A program made the translations under genes and the position numbers. Below the pieces are notes generated by a model. The model saw nothing but the letters and a program-made list of their open reading frames with translations, was not told the DNA's origin and made no database searches. Positions 7,669 through 16,854 of a DNA stretch of 64,000 nt are shown one piece after another. The stretch covers positions 682,001 to 746,000 of the forward strand of contig JAOTRX010000002.1 of assembly GCA_030247675.1 (NCBI GenBank), read 5' to 3'. The first letter of the stretch is position 1. Every line of letters starts with the position of its first letter. Source of the stretch: Desulforhopalus sp. Lineage in GTDB: Bacteria > Desulfobacterota > Desulfobulbia > Desulfobulbales > Desulfocapsaceae.

Positions 7669-8162
7669 TCTTTTTCCCGCAGAGGCAACTATAACAATGG
7701 CGCGGGTTTGTTGTGTGCCTGACTCTTTCGTGGTATTGATTCGACTCTGTTACCATGCTGAATTGTTGCCTGCGTTATCTCGAAATCGCCTACGACCTAA
7801 ACTAGCCGTTTTAAAATTTCCAGCGATACGACAACGGCTCACTCTGCCAATTTGCACTTTTCAATGTATGTCACCTCTACCAGAGAGTGAATTTTGTAAG
7901 GCCTCTGAAAGTATTTGATGTGGCTTGAAAGAGAAATATGTTAACTAACAATAACCTTTGGATTGTATAAACATCTATATAAAAATCATATAGATGTATT
8001 AAACTGTCAAGTGTTTGTGATCAGCTAAATCGACTGAAAATTGCATTGAAGATTTTAGATGCAGAAAAAAAAACTGGACATGGCGAAGTATTGGACTAAT
8101 AATAGCGGAGAAATTAATTGCAACGTTTTAGATTCAAGTAATTATATAATGAGGAATACAAC
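7669..8162. other. Long AT-rich leader of the H-NS-like gene
   Basis: This 494-bp gap separates the nap operon from the H-NS-like gene. The first part has only a weak CCCGC/GCGGG pairing (7678-7707) and no good coding frame. From about 7920 the sequence is very AT-rich, the composition H-NS-type proteins bind, so self-regulation is plausible. A 10-bp palindrome lies at 7971-7997. I see no RNA gene. Confidence 0.5.
7971..7997. promoter_or_regulatory. Perfect 10-bp inverted repeat upstream of the H-NS-like gene
   Basis: ACATCTATAT and ATATAGATGT form perfect 10-bp arms around a 7-nt centre, about 165 bp upstream of the H-NS-like start. With no T-run and in AT-rich DNA it looks like an operator or a bent-DNA site rather than a terminator. 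The binding protein is unknown. Confidence 0.4.
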
Positions 8163-8558
8163 ATGAGCGAATTTCTAAGAATTGTCTCCCACGCCCGCCG
8201 CCTGAAAAGTACCGTCAAAGAATTAAGTATTCAGCAACTGGAAGAGATTAAAGAAAAATTGCAAACGATTATTGAGGAACGACTTTCCGAGGAGATGGCT
8301 GAGAAGCAAGAAAATCTAGATCGGCTGGAGAAAATTCGGAAATATCGGGAAATGTTGGCGGCTGATGGAATTAATCCAGGCGAATTATCCGAGACCCCAG
8401 CTGAAAAACCTGGAAAACGGGCCCCCCGCAAGCCGAAATATGAAGTTTACAATGAAATCGGTGAGCGTATTACCTGGACAGGTCAAGGGCGGATGCCTAA
8501 CATTTTCAAGGCACGCGTGGAAGCGGGCGAGTCGCTTGATACCTTCTTGATCGAATAG
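8163..8558 (+). CDS. H-NS family nucleoid-associated protein
   Basis: The 131-residue protein has the two-part H-NS layout: an N-terminal charged coiled coil (residues 1-65) for self-association, a basic Pro-rich linker (KPGKRAPRKPKY), and a C-terminal DNA-binding domain with ITWTGQGRMPNIFK and a terminal SLDTFLIE. The TGQGR-P segment is the AT-hook-like element that enters the minor groove of AT-rich DNA in H-NS, StpA and BpH3. It probably silences AT-rich or foreign genes, and the AT-rich leader upstream suggests self-control. Alone, with a hairpin behind it. H-NS proteins are sparse in Desulfobacterota, so lateral origin is possible. Confidence 0.9.
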   Translation: MSEFLRIVSHARRLKSTVKELSIQQLEEIKEKLQTIIEERLSEEMAEKQENLDRLEKIRKYREMLAADGINPGELSETPAEKPGKRAPRKPKYEVYNEIGERITWTGQGRMPNIFKARVEAGESLDTFLIE

Positions 8559-8574
8559 TCTTTGTTGCCAAAAG

Positions 8575-8606
8575 TCAAGGGGATGGAGAGATACTTCGCC
8601 CCTTGA
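8575..8606. terminator. Possible hairpin terminator after the H-NS-like gene
   Basis: TCAAGGGG (8575-8582) pairs perfectly with CCCCTTGA (8599-8606) across a 16-nt loop, 16 bp after the stop codon. No U-run follows, so it may be a weak or factor-assisted terminator or an RNA-stabilising hairpin. Confidence 0.4.
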
Positions 8607-8688
8607 AATTCCTCAGGGCTAATAACAAAACCTTTAACTCCGATGCATTGCTAATTTCAATAAATGACAAGATAATCTGTTGGTTGTC

Positions 8689-9831
8689 ATGGAAAACGGT
8701 GTGAATAAAAAACTCCTGCCGATTATCAGTGTCCTCCTTGTTGTTGGATTTCTTTTCACCAGTTTCGCCAGTTATTTCGTCTCCCGGGCCTCGTTGCGGC
8801 TAGAGATCGCCGAGAACGAGCTACCCCTCACCAGTGACAATATTTATTCGGAGATTCAGCGGGATCTGCTGCGGCCGATTTTTATTTCGTCCTTTATGGC
8901 CACTGATACCTTTTTGCGAAACTGGCTGCTTGGAGGCGAGGTTGAGGTGCAGCAGATAGCCCAGTATCTCCAGGAAATTCAAAGGAAATACTCCACATTC
9001 ACCAGTTTTTTGGTGTCAGAGAAAACAGGGAAATATTACCGTGGTGATGGGATTCTCAAAACTGTAGCACCGGAGGAGGAGAGAGACAGGTGGTACTTTC
9101 GGGTCAAGGAGATGAGCGATGACTACGAGATCAATGTTGATCCCGATTTGGCCAATAAGGATGCGATGACGATCTTTATCAATTACCGGGTGTTTGATTA
9201 TAATGGCCGGTTTATCGGTGTCACCGGCGTTGGCTTGGCGGTCAATGCCGTGAAAAGAATCATTGAGGAGTATCAGAAAAAATACCGGCGTACCATTTAT
9301 TTTCTCGATCAGAACGGCGTAGTTAAGGTGGCAGGGTCAAAGCTGGAGAATGGGGTACTGCAAGCGGACCAGTTACAGGTTGCCAATCAGCTGCAAAAGT
9401 CCTTAACACCTCTGCCTGACAGCTCGTTTATCTCGACACGGGATGGGCATGTAATTCACACCAATATCCGGTATATCAAGGAGTTCGGCTGGTATCTGGT
9501 TGTCGAGCAATCAGAACAGGAAACACTCCGACGGATTTTCACAACCCTCCTCTTTAACCTTGTCCTCTGTATTGTTGTCACCTGCATTGTTGTTGTACTC
9601 GTCAAAATTTCCGTTAATGCCTATCAAAAGAGGATAGAAACTCTGCGCGGCATCGTTCCCATCTGTTCCTATTGTAAAGAAATCCGAGATGATAAAGGCT
9701 ATTGGAACCAGGTCGAATCGTATGTTGCAAAGTACACCGAGGCGCAGTTCAGCCATTCCATCTGTCCAAAATGCCTGAAGAAACATTTCCCCGAATATTG
9801 TGATCACGTGGAAAAGGGAGATGGTACCTGA
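8689..9831 (+). CDS. Orphan dCache membrane sensor with a C-terminal Cys-rich tail
   Basis: The 380-residue protein has a first membrane helix (about residues 7-30), a periplasmic double-Cache-like region to about 285, a second helix (about 290-320), then a short cytoplasmic tail. The tail carries CSYCKEIRDDKGYW...FSHSICPKC, a Cys-x2-Cys / Cys-x2-Cys signature that occurs at the C-terminus of some PAS and response-regulator proteins and probably binds zinc. There is no HAMP, kinase, GGDEF or methyl-accepting domain. It presumably senses a small extracellular ligand and signals by protein contact. The start is uncertain: ATG 8689 was used; TTG 8680 and GTG 8701 are alternatives, none with a strong ribosome-binding site. 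Confidence 0.72.
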   Translation: MENGVNKKLLPIISVLLVVGFLFTSFASYFVSRASLRLEIAENELPLTSDNIYSEIQRDLLRPIFISSFMATDTFLRNWLLGGEVEVQQIAQYLQEIQRKYSTFTSFLVSEKTGKYYRGDGILKTVAPEEERDRWYFRVKEMSDDYEINVDPDLANKDAMTIFINYRVFDYNGRFIGVTGVGLAVNAVKRIIEEYQKKYRRTIYFLDQNGVVKVAGSKLENGVLQADQLQVANQLQKSLTPLPDSSFISTRDGHVIHTNIRYIKEFGWYLVVEQSEQETLRRIFTTLLFNLVLCIVVTCIVVVLVKISVNAYQKRIETLRGIVPICSYCKEIRDDKGYWNQVESYVAKYTEAQFSHSICPKCLKKHFPEYCDHVEKGDGT

Positions 9832-10209
9832 CGTCTTGCGAGCAAACTCCTCTTCAATTCAGACAGCCACCTGACAATCCTGCATCGAAAAATACCCCAG
9901 CCGTTTTCGGCAAGACGGGGTTCCTTCCACATCGTTCTAAAGCCCAATGTTCTTTTTTGATTGAGAAGGCATTTATTCCCTCCGTATGAATGCAGCACCT
10001 ATAAGCCTTTCTTGTTTATCTTGATAAAAAATTGACCTTTCCTTCAGGTGTCTTGACACCATTTTGATATCAAAAAAGGCAGAATACCTCACTTGGACGC
10101 AAAGATGGCGAAGGGTCGATAAAGTCATTTTAGGCAAAAGCGACTCTGTCTTGATGATTTTATTGTCATTTCATTTAGCGAGTCTAATGAAATATAAGCG
10201 AGTGAACTT
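9832..10209. other. Upstream region of kup, no gene seen
   Basis: The 378-bp gap shows no convincing coding frame. At 10047-10060, GGTGTC-TT-GACACC is a perfect short palindrome that could be an operator for kup. A stretch GGACGCAAAGATGG near 10094 recalls the c-di-GMP GEMM riboswitch core, but the matching second half is not apparent, so I do not call a riboswitch. Confidence 0.4.
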
Positions 10210-12132
10210 ATGAATTTTCCGGCAATGGCGATTGCCAAAGACCTGGACTCCACGGCTCGGCATTCTTCCCAAGGAAAGCTGCCACTTCTTGCCATGGCTG
10301 CCTTGGGGATAATTTATGGCGACATAGGCACCAGTCCCCTCTATACGGTGAAGGAATGTTTTTCGGGGATTCACGGCGTGCCGCCCACCCATGAGAATGT
10401 CCTCGGAATCTTGTCGATGATCTTCTGGTCCTTGATGCTCGTCGTCGGCCTGAAGTATGTAAGCTTTATTATGCTTGCCGATAACAGAGGTGAAGGCGGT
10501 ATCTTTTCTCTTCTTGCCATGGTGCAGGTGAGGCTGAAAAAAGACACGAAATGGTGGAGGCTTCTTACCTTCCTGGCCGCCTTTGGCGCGGCGCTACTTT
10601 ATGGTGATGGGGTCATTACCCCAGCCATCTCCGTTCTGTCGGCGATTGAGGGCCTGAACATGGCAACCGATGCCGCCGCCGGCTACGTTGTTCCTCTCAC
10701 CTGTTTGGTATTGATTCTCCTCTTTTTCATCCAGCGGCATGGAACCGCCGTCATCGGCAAGCTTTTTGGGCCGATCATGGTCGTCTGGTTTGTGGTATTG
10801 GGGGTGCTCGGGATGCGCTCGATCCTCGAACATCCAGGTATCCTCGCGGCTCTCAATCCCTGGTGCGCGGTTCAATTCTTTCTTGTAAATCATGTCCATG
10901 GCATCGTTGTCCTCGGCTCAGTGGTCCTGTGCATTACCGGCGGCGAGGCCTTGTATGCCGATATGGGACATTTCGGCCGTTCACCGATTCGCTTGACCTG
11001 GTATGGGGTGGTTTTGCCCGGTCTCGTGCTGAACTATTATGGCCAGGGCGCCCTCTTGTTGCATGACCCGGCGGTGATAAACGGCAATCCATTTTATGCC
11101 CTGGCTCCGAGAGCGCTGCTTTACCCGCTGGTCGCCCTGGCCACTATTGCCACCATCATCGCCTCCCAGGCGATGATATCGGGAGTCTATTCGCTAACCC
11201 AACAGGCTATTCAGCTGGGCTTTATCCCGCGTATGCATATCATTCATACCTCTGAGCAGGCCAGGGGACAGATCTATATGCCGACCGTCAATTGGTTATT
11301 GATGATTGCCTGTTTGTCACTGGTTCTGGCCTTTGGTCAATCCAGCCGTCTGGCCGCCGCCTACGGAATTGCCGTAACCGCCACCATGGCCATCACTTCG
11401 TTTATGTATTTCGAGGTTACCAGATTGCGATGGCAATGGCCGTTGTGGAAGAGTGCCTCCCTGCTGGTGCTGTTTTTGGCCTTCGACTTCTCATTTCTTG
11501 GTGCGAACTTGCTGAAGATTGTTGATGGCGGCTGGGTGACGATCTGCATAGCCGTAGCTATCCTCGTGGCCATGATCACCTGGCGGGACGGCCGGGCCAT
11601 TTTGGCGAAACACTACAGTCTGATGAGGATCCCGGAGGAGGTCTTTCTTAAAGATATCGGCGATTTTAAGCCGCAGCGTCTGGCAGTCACCGCCGTCTTT
11701 ATGTCCATTGCTCCGGACGGTATACCCAATACCTTGCTTCACTATCTCAAACATAACGATGCTCTGCATGAGAGGGTCGTGCTGCTTTCGGTCCTGTCTC
11801 TTGAGACGCCCAGGGTAACTGCGGAGGATCGGGTTTGTGTGGAAAACCTTGGTCAGGGATTCTTCCGGGTCAAGGCGAAATACGGCTTTATGGAAACGCC
11901 GAATATCCCGGCAATTCTCGAACTGATTGGCAGCAAGGGGCTGCCGATCGATCCGTATGCAACCTCCTTCTACCTTGGCCGGGAAACCATGAGCGCCTCG
12001 GGAACCGCCCCTATGGCGACGTGGCGGAAGAAACTGTTTATCTTTATGTCGCGCAACGCCTGGAACGCCACTTCCTTCTTTGATCTTCCTCCTGACCGGG
12101 TGGTTGAGTTCGGTACGCATGTAGAACTCTAA
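10210..12132 (+). CDS. kup: Kup-type potassium uptake permease
   Basis: A 640-residue KUP/HAK/KT family K+/H+ symporter of the inner membrane. The signature GIIYGDIGTSPLYTVKE stands near residue 34, followed by about twelve helices (ALLYGDGVITPAISVLSA, GGEALYADMGHFG) and a hydrophilic C-terminal domain of about 170 residues. Length matches E. coli Kup (622 residues). The ATG at 10210 has only weak upstream purines (TATAAGCGAGTG). With kdpFABC-type uptake also encoded in the window (32152-39964), the organism has both a housekeeping and an inducible K+ route. A dispersed repeat copy begins directly after the stop. Confidence 0.93.
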   Translation: MNFPAMAIAKDLDSTARHSSQGKLPLLAMAALGIIYGDIGTSPLYTVKECFSGIHGVPPTHENVLGILSMIFWSLMLVVGLKYVSFIMLADNRGEGGIFSLLAMVQVRLKKDTKWWRLLTFLAAFGAALLYGDGVITPAISVLSAIEGLNMATDAAAGYVVPLTCLVLILLFFIQRHGTAVIGKLFGPIMVVWFVVLGVLGMRSILEHPGILAALNPWCAVQFFLVNHVHGIVVLGSVVLCITGGEALYADMGHFGRSPIRLTWYGVVLPGLVLNYYGQGALLLHDPAVINGNPFYALAPRALLYPLVALATIATIIASQAMISGVYSLTQQAIQLGFIPRMHIIHTSEQARGQIYMPTVNWLLMIACLSLVLAFGQSSRLAAAYGIAVTATMAITSFMYFEVTRLRWQWPLWKSASLLVLFLAFDFSFLGANLLKIVDGGWVTICIAVAILVAMITWRDGRAILAKHYSLMRIPEEVFLKDIGDFKPQRLAVTAVFMSIAPDGIPNTLLHYLKHNDALHERVVLLSVLSLETPRVTAEDRVCVENLGQGFFRVKAKYGFMETPNIPAILELIGSKGLPIDPYATSFYLGRETMSASGTAPMATWRKKLFIFMSRNAWNATSFFDLPPDRVVEFGTHVEL

Positions 12133-12134
12133 GT

Positions 12135-12183
12135 GAGTTGAGCAGAAACATCTGTTCAAAGGAATCGTATGCCCTTGCGGTAA
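12135..12183 (-). repeat. Dispersed palindromic repeat, copy A
   Basis: Directly after kup, read on the minus strand: TTTACCGCAAGGGCATACG, then a stem TTGAACAG/CTGCTCAA with one G-U type pair. It matches four other copies (13941, 26227, 32859, 62457). Confidence 0.65.
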
Positions 12184-12402
12184 ATAAACGGGTTCCACTG
12201 TCACCTGGCTGCAAATCCACTGTGCATAATATGAAAAATTGGTATGGTATACTGCTTTTCAGGGTCTTCAGGGAAGCCTTACTGACTGACCGCTGACTTG
12301 GTGGCGGCACCGCCGTCTTCCAAGATGTAGCCTGGCCTCTGCCGGCAGCTGACAGTGTTAGCTAACATCCCGATATATTTTTTATATTCTAGAGATTGCA
12401 AG

Positions 12403-13701
12403 GTGATAGAGTCAAATAGCAGAAAAAATCCATCCATGGCCGCCGGACTGTTTGTCTGGGGCTTTGGCGCAATTTTTTATACGATGGGGTTCTTCCACCG
12501 GGTTGCCCCGGCGGTAATCACCGGTGAGCTGATGGTTGATTTTCAGATCGGTGCCACTGTTCTTGGGAATCTCTCCGCCTTTTATTTCTACAGCTATGTG
12601 GCTATGCAGATTCCCACCGGGATTCTAGCCGATCGTCTTGGGCCACGCCTGCTGCTGACTCTTGGGGCCTTGCTGGCAGCTGCCGGTGCGGTGGTATTTG
12701 CCATTTCTCCGAGCGTCGGCTGGGCGGCGGCCGGGAGGCTGTTGATAGGTGGCTCGGTTGCCGTGGCATTTGTCGGCCTTCTCAAATTGGCGACGCAATG
12801 GTTTGCTCCACAGCGATTCGCATTGGTATCCGGGCTGGCGCTTTTTTTCGGGGTAGTTGGTGCCGTCTTTGCTGGCACGCCACTGCGGCTCTTGGTGGAT
12901 GCCTTTGGCTGGCGGCAGGTGATTATGTTCTCGGCGGTGGCCACCCTGGCAATTGCCGTATCCACCTGGGTGTTCGTCCGTGATTTCCCAAGTCAGAAGG
13001 GGTTTTGTGATTTTCCGGGTGCTCCGGCCTCCTCCGGCAAGAAACTGACCGGGCCGGTCATTGCCGGAATTCGCCGGGTTTTCGCCTATCGCAACACCTG
13101 GCTGCTCTGCGTCATTCCCGGCGGCATGGTGGGCTGCGTCCTGGCTTTTTCAGGATTATGGGGTGTCCCCTATCTTACCACGGTGTACGGTATTCCCTCC
13201 GCCCAGGCCGCGCTGCTCACCTCGGCACTGATGGTTGCCTGGGCGATTGGCGGGCCGTTTTTTGGCTGGCTGTCCGACCGGCTGAAAAACCGCAAGACCA
13301 TCTATACCTGCAGCTGCGCCATCGCCGTGGCGGGCTGGTTGCTTGTGGTGCTGATTCAGGATATGTCCTTGACCGCATTGACCATGGTATTGCTGCTTAC
13401 TGGTTTTTTTACGGGAAGCATGATTATCAGCTTTGCCTTTGCCAAGGAGTCGGTGCCGGCGGAACTGGCCGGGACCATTTCCGGTGTTATCAATATGGGG
13501 GTCATGACCGGACCGATGATCCTGCAGCCGGCTATCGGCTGGATACTCGACCGCAACTGGACCGGCGGGATGACCGAGGGGGCGCGTATCTATAGCGCCG
13601 CTGCCTATAAAACGGGTTTTTCGTTGATGCTTGCCTGGATCGCTATCTCACTTGTCTTGCTCTTGTTTTCCCGGGAAACAGGTTGCCGTCAGCAGGTATG
13701 A
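12403..13701 (+). CDS. MFS transporter
   Basis: A twelve-helix major facilitator carrier of about 432 residues. The first conserved loop is ADRLGPRLLLT (after helix 2, near residue 70) and its half-repeat is SDRLKNRKTIY after helix 8. The pattern FYFYSYVAMQIPTGILADRLG recalls anion/sugar-acid (ACS-like) MFS proteins, but the substrate is unknown. The start is uncertain: GTG 12403 was chosen for GAGATTGCAAG upstream; GTG 12355 would add an odd hydrophobic leader and ATG 12436 is also possible. It stands alone between kup and ppdK. Confidence 0.78.
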   Translation: MIESNSRKNPSMAAGLFVWGFGAIFYTMGFFHRVAPAVITGELMVDFQIGATVLGNLSAFYFYSYVAMQIPTGILADRLGPRLLLTLGALLAAAGAVVFAISPSVGWAAAGRLLIGGSVAVAFVGLLKLATQWFAPQRFALVSGLALFFGVVGAVFAGTPLRLLVDAFGWRQVIMFSAVATLAIAVSTWVFVRDFPSQKGFCDFPGAPASSGKKLTGPVIAGIRRVFAYRNTWLLCVIPGGMVGCVLAFSGLWGVPYLTTVYGIPSAQAALLTSALMVAWAIGGPFFGWLSDRLKNRKTIYTCSCAIAVAGWLLVVLIQDMSLTALTMVLLLTGFFTGSMIISFAFAKESVPAELAGTISGVINMGVMTGPMILQPAIGWILDRNWTGGMTEGARIYSAAAYKTGFSLMLAWIAISLVLLLFSRETGCRQQV

Positions 13702-14050
13702 TACGGGGGATCCCTCCGTTGGGCATGCGCATTGCCCTGCCGGCAACCGAAGTTGTTCTCTTTCACCGACCCGAAAGATAATTCTATCGTCTTGGTATTT
13801 CGGTGTATTTAGCCACTTGCGCGGTGGTAACAGTTGCCGAACCATCTCTCCGAATTTGAATTCTTCCCTCAGTATTGATAGGATTATCTAAAGCAAAATC
13901 AGAACATCTTTAGCACGAGTAAAGGTGGGCAGGTTTCTTTTTATACCGGAAGGGTATACGATTCGTTTGAGCAGACAAGCTGTTCGCTTGCAGCTTCGTT
14001 GTCGTCTTGATTGAGAAAAGGAATCACACAATCATCAATGGGGGGGGGCC
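13702..14050. other. Leader of ppdK with a dispersed repeat and a G tract
   Basis: The 349-bp gap carries repeat copy B (13941-13998) and ends in nine consecutive G residues (14040-14048) where the ribosome-binding site of ppdK should be. No other gene is seen. Confidence 0.55.
13941..13998 (+). repeat. Dispersed palindromic repeat, copy B
   Basis: Reads TTATACCGGAAGGGTATACG followed by TTCGTTTGAGCAG and CTGTTC, the same order as the other copies. It lies about 50 bp upstream of the ppdK start, so it could be within the transcript leader. Confidence 0.65.
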
Positions 14051-16777
14051 ATGGGTAAAAAGTGGGTATATCTTTTCGATGAAGTCAACCAGATCCAGGA
14101 AAGCCACGGTGGCAGTTGGGAGAAGGTTCGGGATTTATTAGGCGGCAAAGGTGCCAATCTTGCCGAAATGGTTCGCCTGGGAATTCCGGTGCCGGCCGGT
14201 TTCGTTGTCACCACCGAGGCGTGCAACGCCTATCTTGCCGGAGGAGGAACTCTTCCGGACCAGCTCTGGGCTCAGGAAATTGAGGCCTTACGTAAAATTG
14301 AGGTGGCCACCGGCAAGACCTTCGGCGGCCGGGTCAATCCCTTGCTTGTCTCCTGCCGGTCCGGCGCCAAGTTCTCCATGCCGGGGATGATGGATACGGT
14401 GCTGAATATCGGCCTGAACGATGAAACCGCCAAGGGCATGATCGATCTCACCGGCGACGAGCGCTTTGTCTACGACGCCTACCGGCGGCTGGTCCAGATG
14501 CTTGGCTGCGTGGTTATGGGTATGCCGGACGAGGTCTTTGAAAAGGTTTTGAGCCGGGTGCGACGTCAGGCCGGCGTGCTGTCCGAGGCCGAGCTTTCCG
14601 CTGCCGACTGGAAGGCGGTTACCACTGAATTCAAGGAAATCTACCGCCATCACACCCTCCATCCCTTTCCCGAAGATCCATACGATCAGCTTGATATGGC
14701 CACCGAGGCGGTTTTCAAGAGCTGGAACGGCAAACGGGCCGTCGATTACCGCAATGCCGCCGGTATAGCCCATGACCTCGGCACGGCGGTGAGCATTGTC
14801 ACCATGGTCTTCGGCAATATGGGGGCGGACAGCGCCACTGGTGTTGCCATGACTCGCAGCGGTTCGACTGGAGAAAAGGTCCTTGAAGGTGACTATCTGA
14901 TCAATGCCCAGGGCGAGGATGTCGTCGCCGGCATCCGTCAGACCTCCGACCTGCGGGAAATGCACAAGGAGTTACCGAAGGCCAGTGCCGAACTCGAAGA
15001 GATCGCCAAAAGGCTGGAGACCCACTACCGGGAAATGCAGGACGTCGAGTTCACCATCGAAAAGGGCAAACTCTGGCTGCTCCAGACCCGCAACGGCAAA
15101 CGCACGGCTCAGGCGGCAGTGCGTATCGCCGTCGATATGGTGGATGAGGGATTGATCACCCGTCAGGAGGCAGTGCTGCGGGTCAGTCCGGAACAGGTTG
15201 ACTTCTTCTTGCATCCCCAGTTCGATCCGGCGGCGATCAAGGAGGCCAGGGATAGCGGCCGGGAAGTTGCCTCGGGTCTCAACGTCTCACCGGGAGCCGC
15301 TTGCGGGGTTGTTGCCTTTGACGCTGATATTGCCGAGGCCTGGGCCAAAAAGCATAATAAGAAAGTCATCATGGTCCGTCCGGAAACCAAGCCGGACGAT
15401 GTCCACGGTATGCTGGCGGCGCAAGGCATCCTTACCAGCAAGGGAGGCCGGACCAGCCATGCCGCCCTGGTTGCCAGACAATTCGGTAAGCCGGCGGTGG
15501 TCGGTGCCGCCAGCCTTAATATTGAGATTGCCCGGCGGCTGATGACGGTAGGTGAGATGATCATCCACGAGGGCGACATGATTTCTATCGACGGCACTAC
15601 CGGCCATGTCTATCTGGGGACCATTCCCACCATCATCCCCGATATCCGCGATCCCTGGCTGATTCGATTGCTGTCCTGGGCCGACGAATTCAGGCGCCTC
15701 GGGGTATGGGCCAACGCCGATTATCCGCAGGATGCCAGCCGGGCCAGGGAATACGGGGCACAGGGGATAGGGCTGTGCCGTACCGAGCACATGTTCTTTC
15801 AGACGGAACGGCTGCCGCTGATTCAGAAAATGATCATGTCCGATCGGCGGGTTGACCGCAAGGAGGCCCTGGACGCTCTGCTGCCCTACCAGCGAGAGGA
15901 TTTCGCCGGTTTGTTCCGGGCTATGGACGGCCTGCCGGTCATCATCCGTCTGATCGATCCACCTCTCCATGAGTTTTTACCGAGCCACATCGAGTTGATG
16001 ACTGAGTTGTCCGATCTCAAGCTGCAACTGCAGCACGCCTCTCGGCTGGATGACTTCAACGCCATCCTCGAACAGGCCCATATCAAGGAGCAGGTATTGA
16101 AACGGGTGGAAACGCTGCGCGAGGCCAATCCGATGCTGGGTTTGCGCGGCGTTCGCCTGGGAATCGCCATCCCCGAGCTGACCATGATGCAGGTACGGGC
16201 AATTTTCGAAGCGGCCTGCGAGATGAAACGTGAGGGTGTGGATGTTCATCCGGAGGTCATGATTCCGCTCACTAGCCACCACAACGAGTTGCAGCAGCAA
16301 CGGGAGATTCTTGAGAAGGTTGCCCAGGAGGTCATGCGTGAGCAGGGTATGGTGATCGATTATAAATTCGGCACGATGATCGAGATTCCCCGGGCGGCGC
16401 TCACCGCTGACGCCATAGCCGGGCATGCCGAATTCTTCTCCTTCGGCACCAACGACCTGACCCAGACAACCTTCGGCATCTCCCGTGACGACGCCGAATC
16501 CGGTTTTCTCATCGATTACCTGAAAAAAGGTATCCTGCCTCATAACCCCTTTGCCACCATTGATGAGGAGGGCGTTGGGGCCCTTATGGAGATTGCCATC
16601 AGTAAGGGCCGCAGTGTTAAACCCGATCTGGAATGCGGGATCTGCGGCGAGCACGGCGGCGATCCGCAGTCAATCGATTTCTGTCACCGCTTGGGCCTGA
16701 CCTATGTGTCGTGCTCACCCTTCCGGGTGCCGATTGCCAGGCTTGCCGCCGCCCATGCGGCATTGAAGAAGGCTTGA
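14051..16777 (+). CDS. ppdK: Pyruvate, phosphate dikinase
   Basis: The 908-residue enzyme interconverts pyruvate + ATP + Pi and phosphoenolpyruvate + AMP + PPi in the cytoplasm. The N-terminal ATP-grasp domain starts LLGGKGANLAEM. The swivelling phosphohistidine domain carries GGRTSHAALVARQFGKPAVVG near residue 470, with the catalytic His. The C-terminal TIM barrel ends with GICGEHGGDPQSIDF, containing the active-site Cys. Length matches bacterial PPDK (about 880-910). In an anaerobe it may serve gluconeogenesis from acetate or PPi-linked glycolysis. The start follows CC and a nine-G tract that probably acts as the ribosome-binding site; see findings. Confidence 0.95.
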   Translation: MGKKWVYLFDEVNQIQESHGGSWEKVRDLLGGKGANLAEMVRLGIPVPAGFVVTTEACNAYLAGGGTLPDQLWAQEIEALRKIEVATGKTFGGRVNPLLVSCRSGAKFSMPGMMDTVLNIGLNDETAKGMIDLTGDERFVYDAYRRLVQMLGCVVMGMPDEVFEKVLSRVRRQAGVLSEAELSAADWKAVTTEFKEIYRHHTLHPFPEDPYDQLDMATEAVFKSWNGKRAVDYRNAAGIAHDLGTAVSIVTMVFGNMGADSATGVAMTRSGSTGEKVLEGDYLINAQGEDVVAGIRQTSDLREMHKELPKASAELEEIAKRLETHYREMQDVEFTIEKGKLWLLQTRNGKRTAQAAVRIAVDMVDEGLITRQEAVLRVSPEQVDFFLHPQFDPAAIKEARDSGREVASGLNVSPGAACGVVAFDADIAEAWAKKHNKKVIMVRPETKPDDVHGMLAAQGILTSKGGRTSHAALVARQFGKPAVVGAASLNIEIARRLMTVGEMIIHEGDMISIDGTTGHVYLGTIPTIIPDIRDPWLIRLLSWADEFRRLGVWANADYPQDASRAREYGAQGIGLCRTEHMFFQTERLPLIQKMIMSDRRVDRKEALDALLPYQREDFAGLFRAMDGLPVIIRLIDPPLHEFLPSHIELMTELSDLKLQLQHASRLDDFNAILEQAHIKEQVLKRVETLREANPMLGLRGVRLGIAIPELTMMQVRAIFEAACEMKREGVDVHPEVMIPLTSHHNELQQQREILEKVAQEVMREQGMVIDYKFGTMIEIPRAALTADAIAGHAEFFSFGTNDLTQTTFGISRDDAESGFLIDYLKKGILPHNPFATIDEEGVGALMEIAISKGRSVKPDLECGICGEHGGDPQSIDFCHRLGLTYVSCSPFRVPIARLAAAHAALKKA

Positions 16778-16804
16778 CCCGAGGAGGCTGAATAGGGAAG
16801 AAGA

Positions 16805-16854
16805 AGGGAGATGGGTTGATTTGACCGGTATAGCGACAGGTCACCTATCTCCCT
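16805..16854. terminator. Hairpin between convergent ppdK and acetyl-CoA transferase genes
   Basis: AGGGAGATGGGT (16805-16816) pairs with ACCTATCTCCCT (16843-16854) over 12 bp with one G-U pair. It lies between two convergent genes and overlaps the stop of the leftward one, so it can serve both strands. There is no strong T-run. Confidence 0.55.

Noticed and set aside
7646..7918. 90-codon plus-strand frame after the NrfD gene
   Set aside because: It starts inside the NrfD gene without a ribosome-binding site and its product has no recognisable pattern.
10094..10140. Possible c-di-GMP (GEMM) riboswitch upstream of kup
   Set aside because: Only GGACGCAAAG resembles the core; the second conserved half and paired stems are missing. 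A covariance-model scan would decide.
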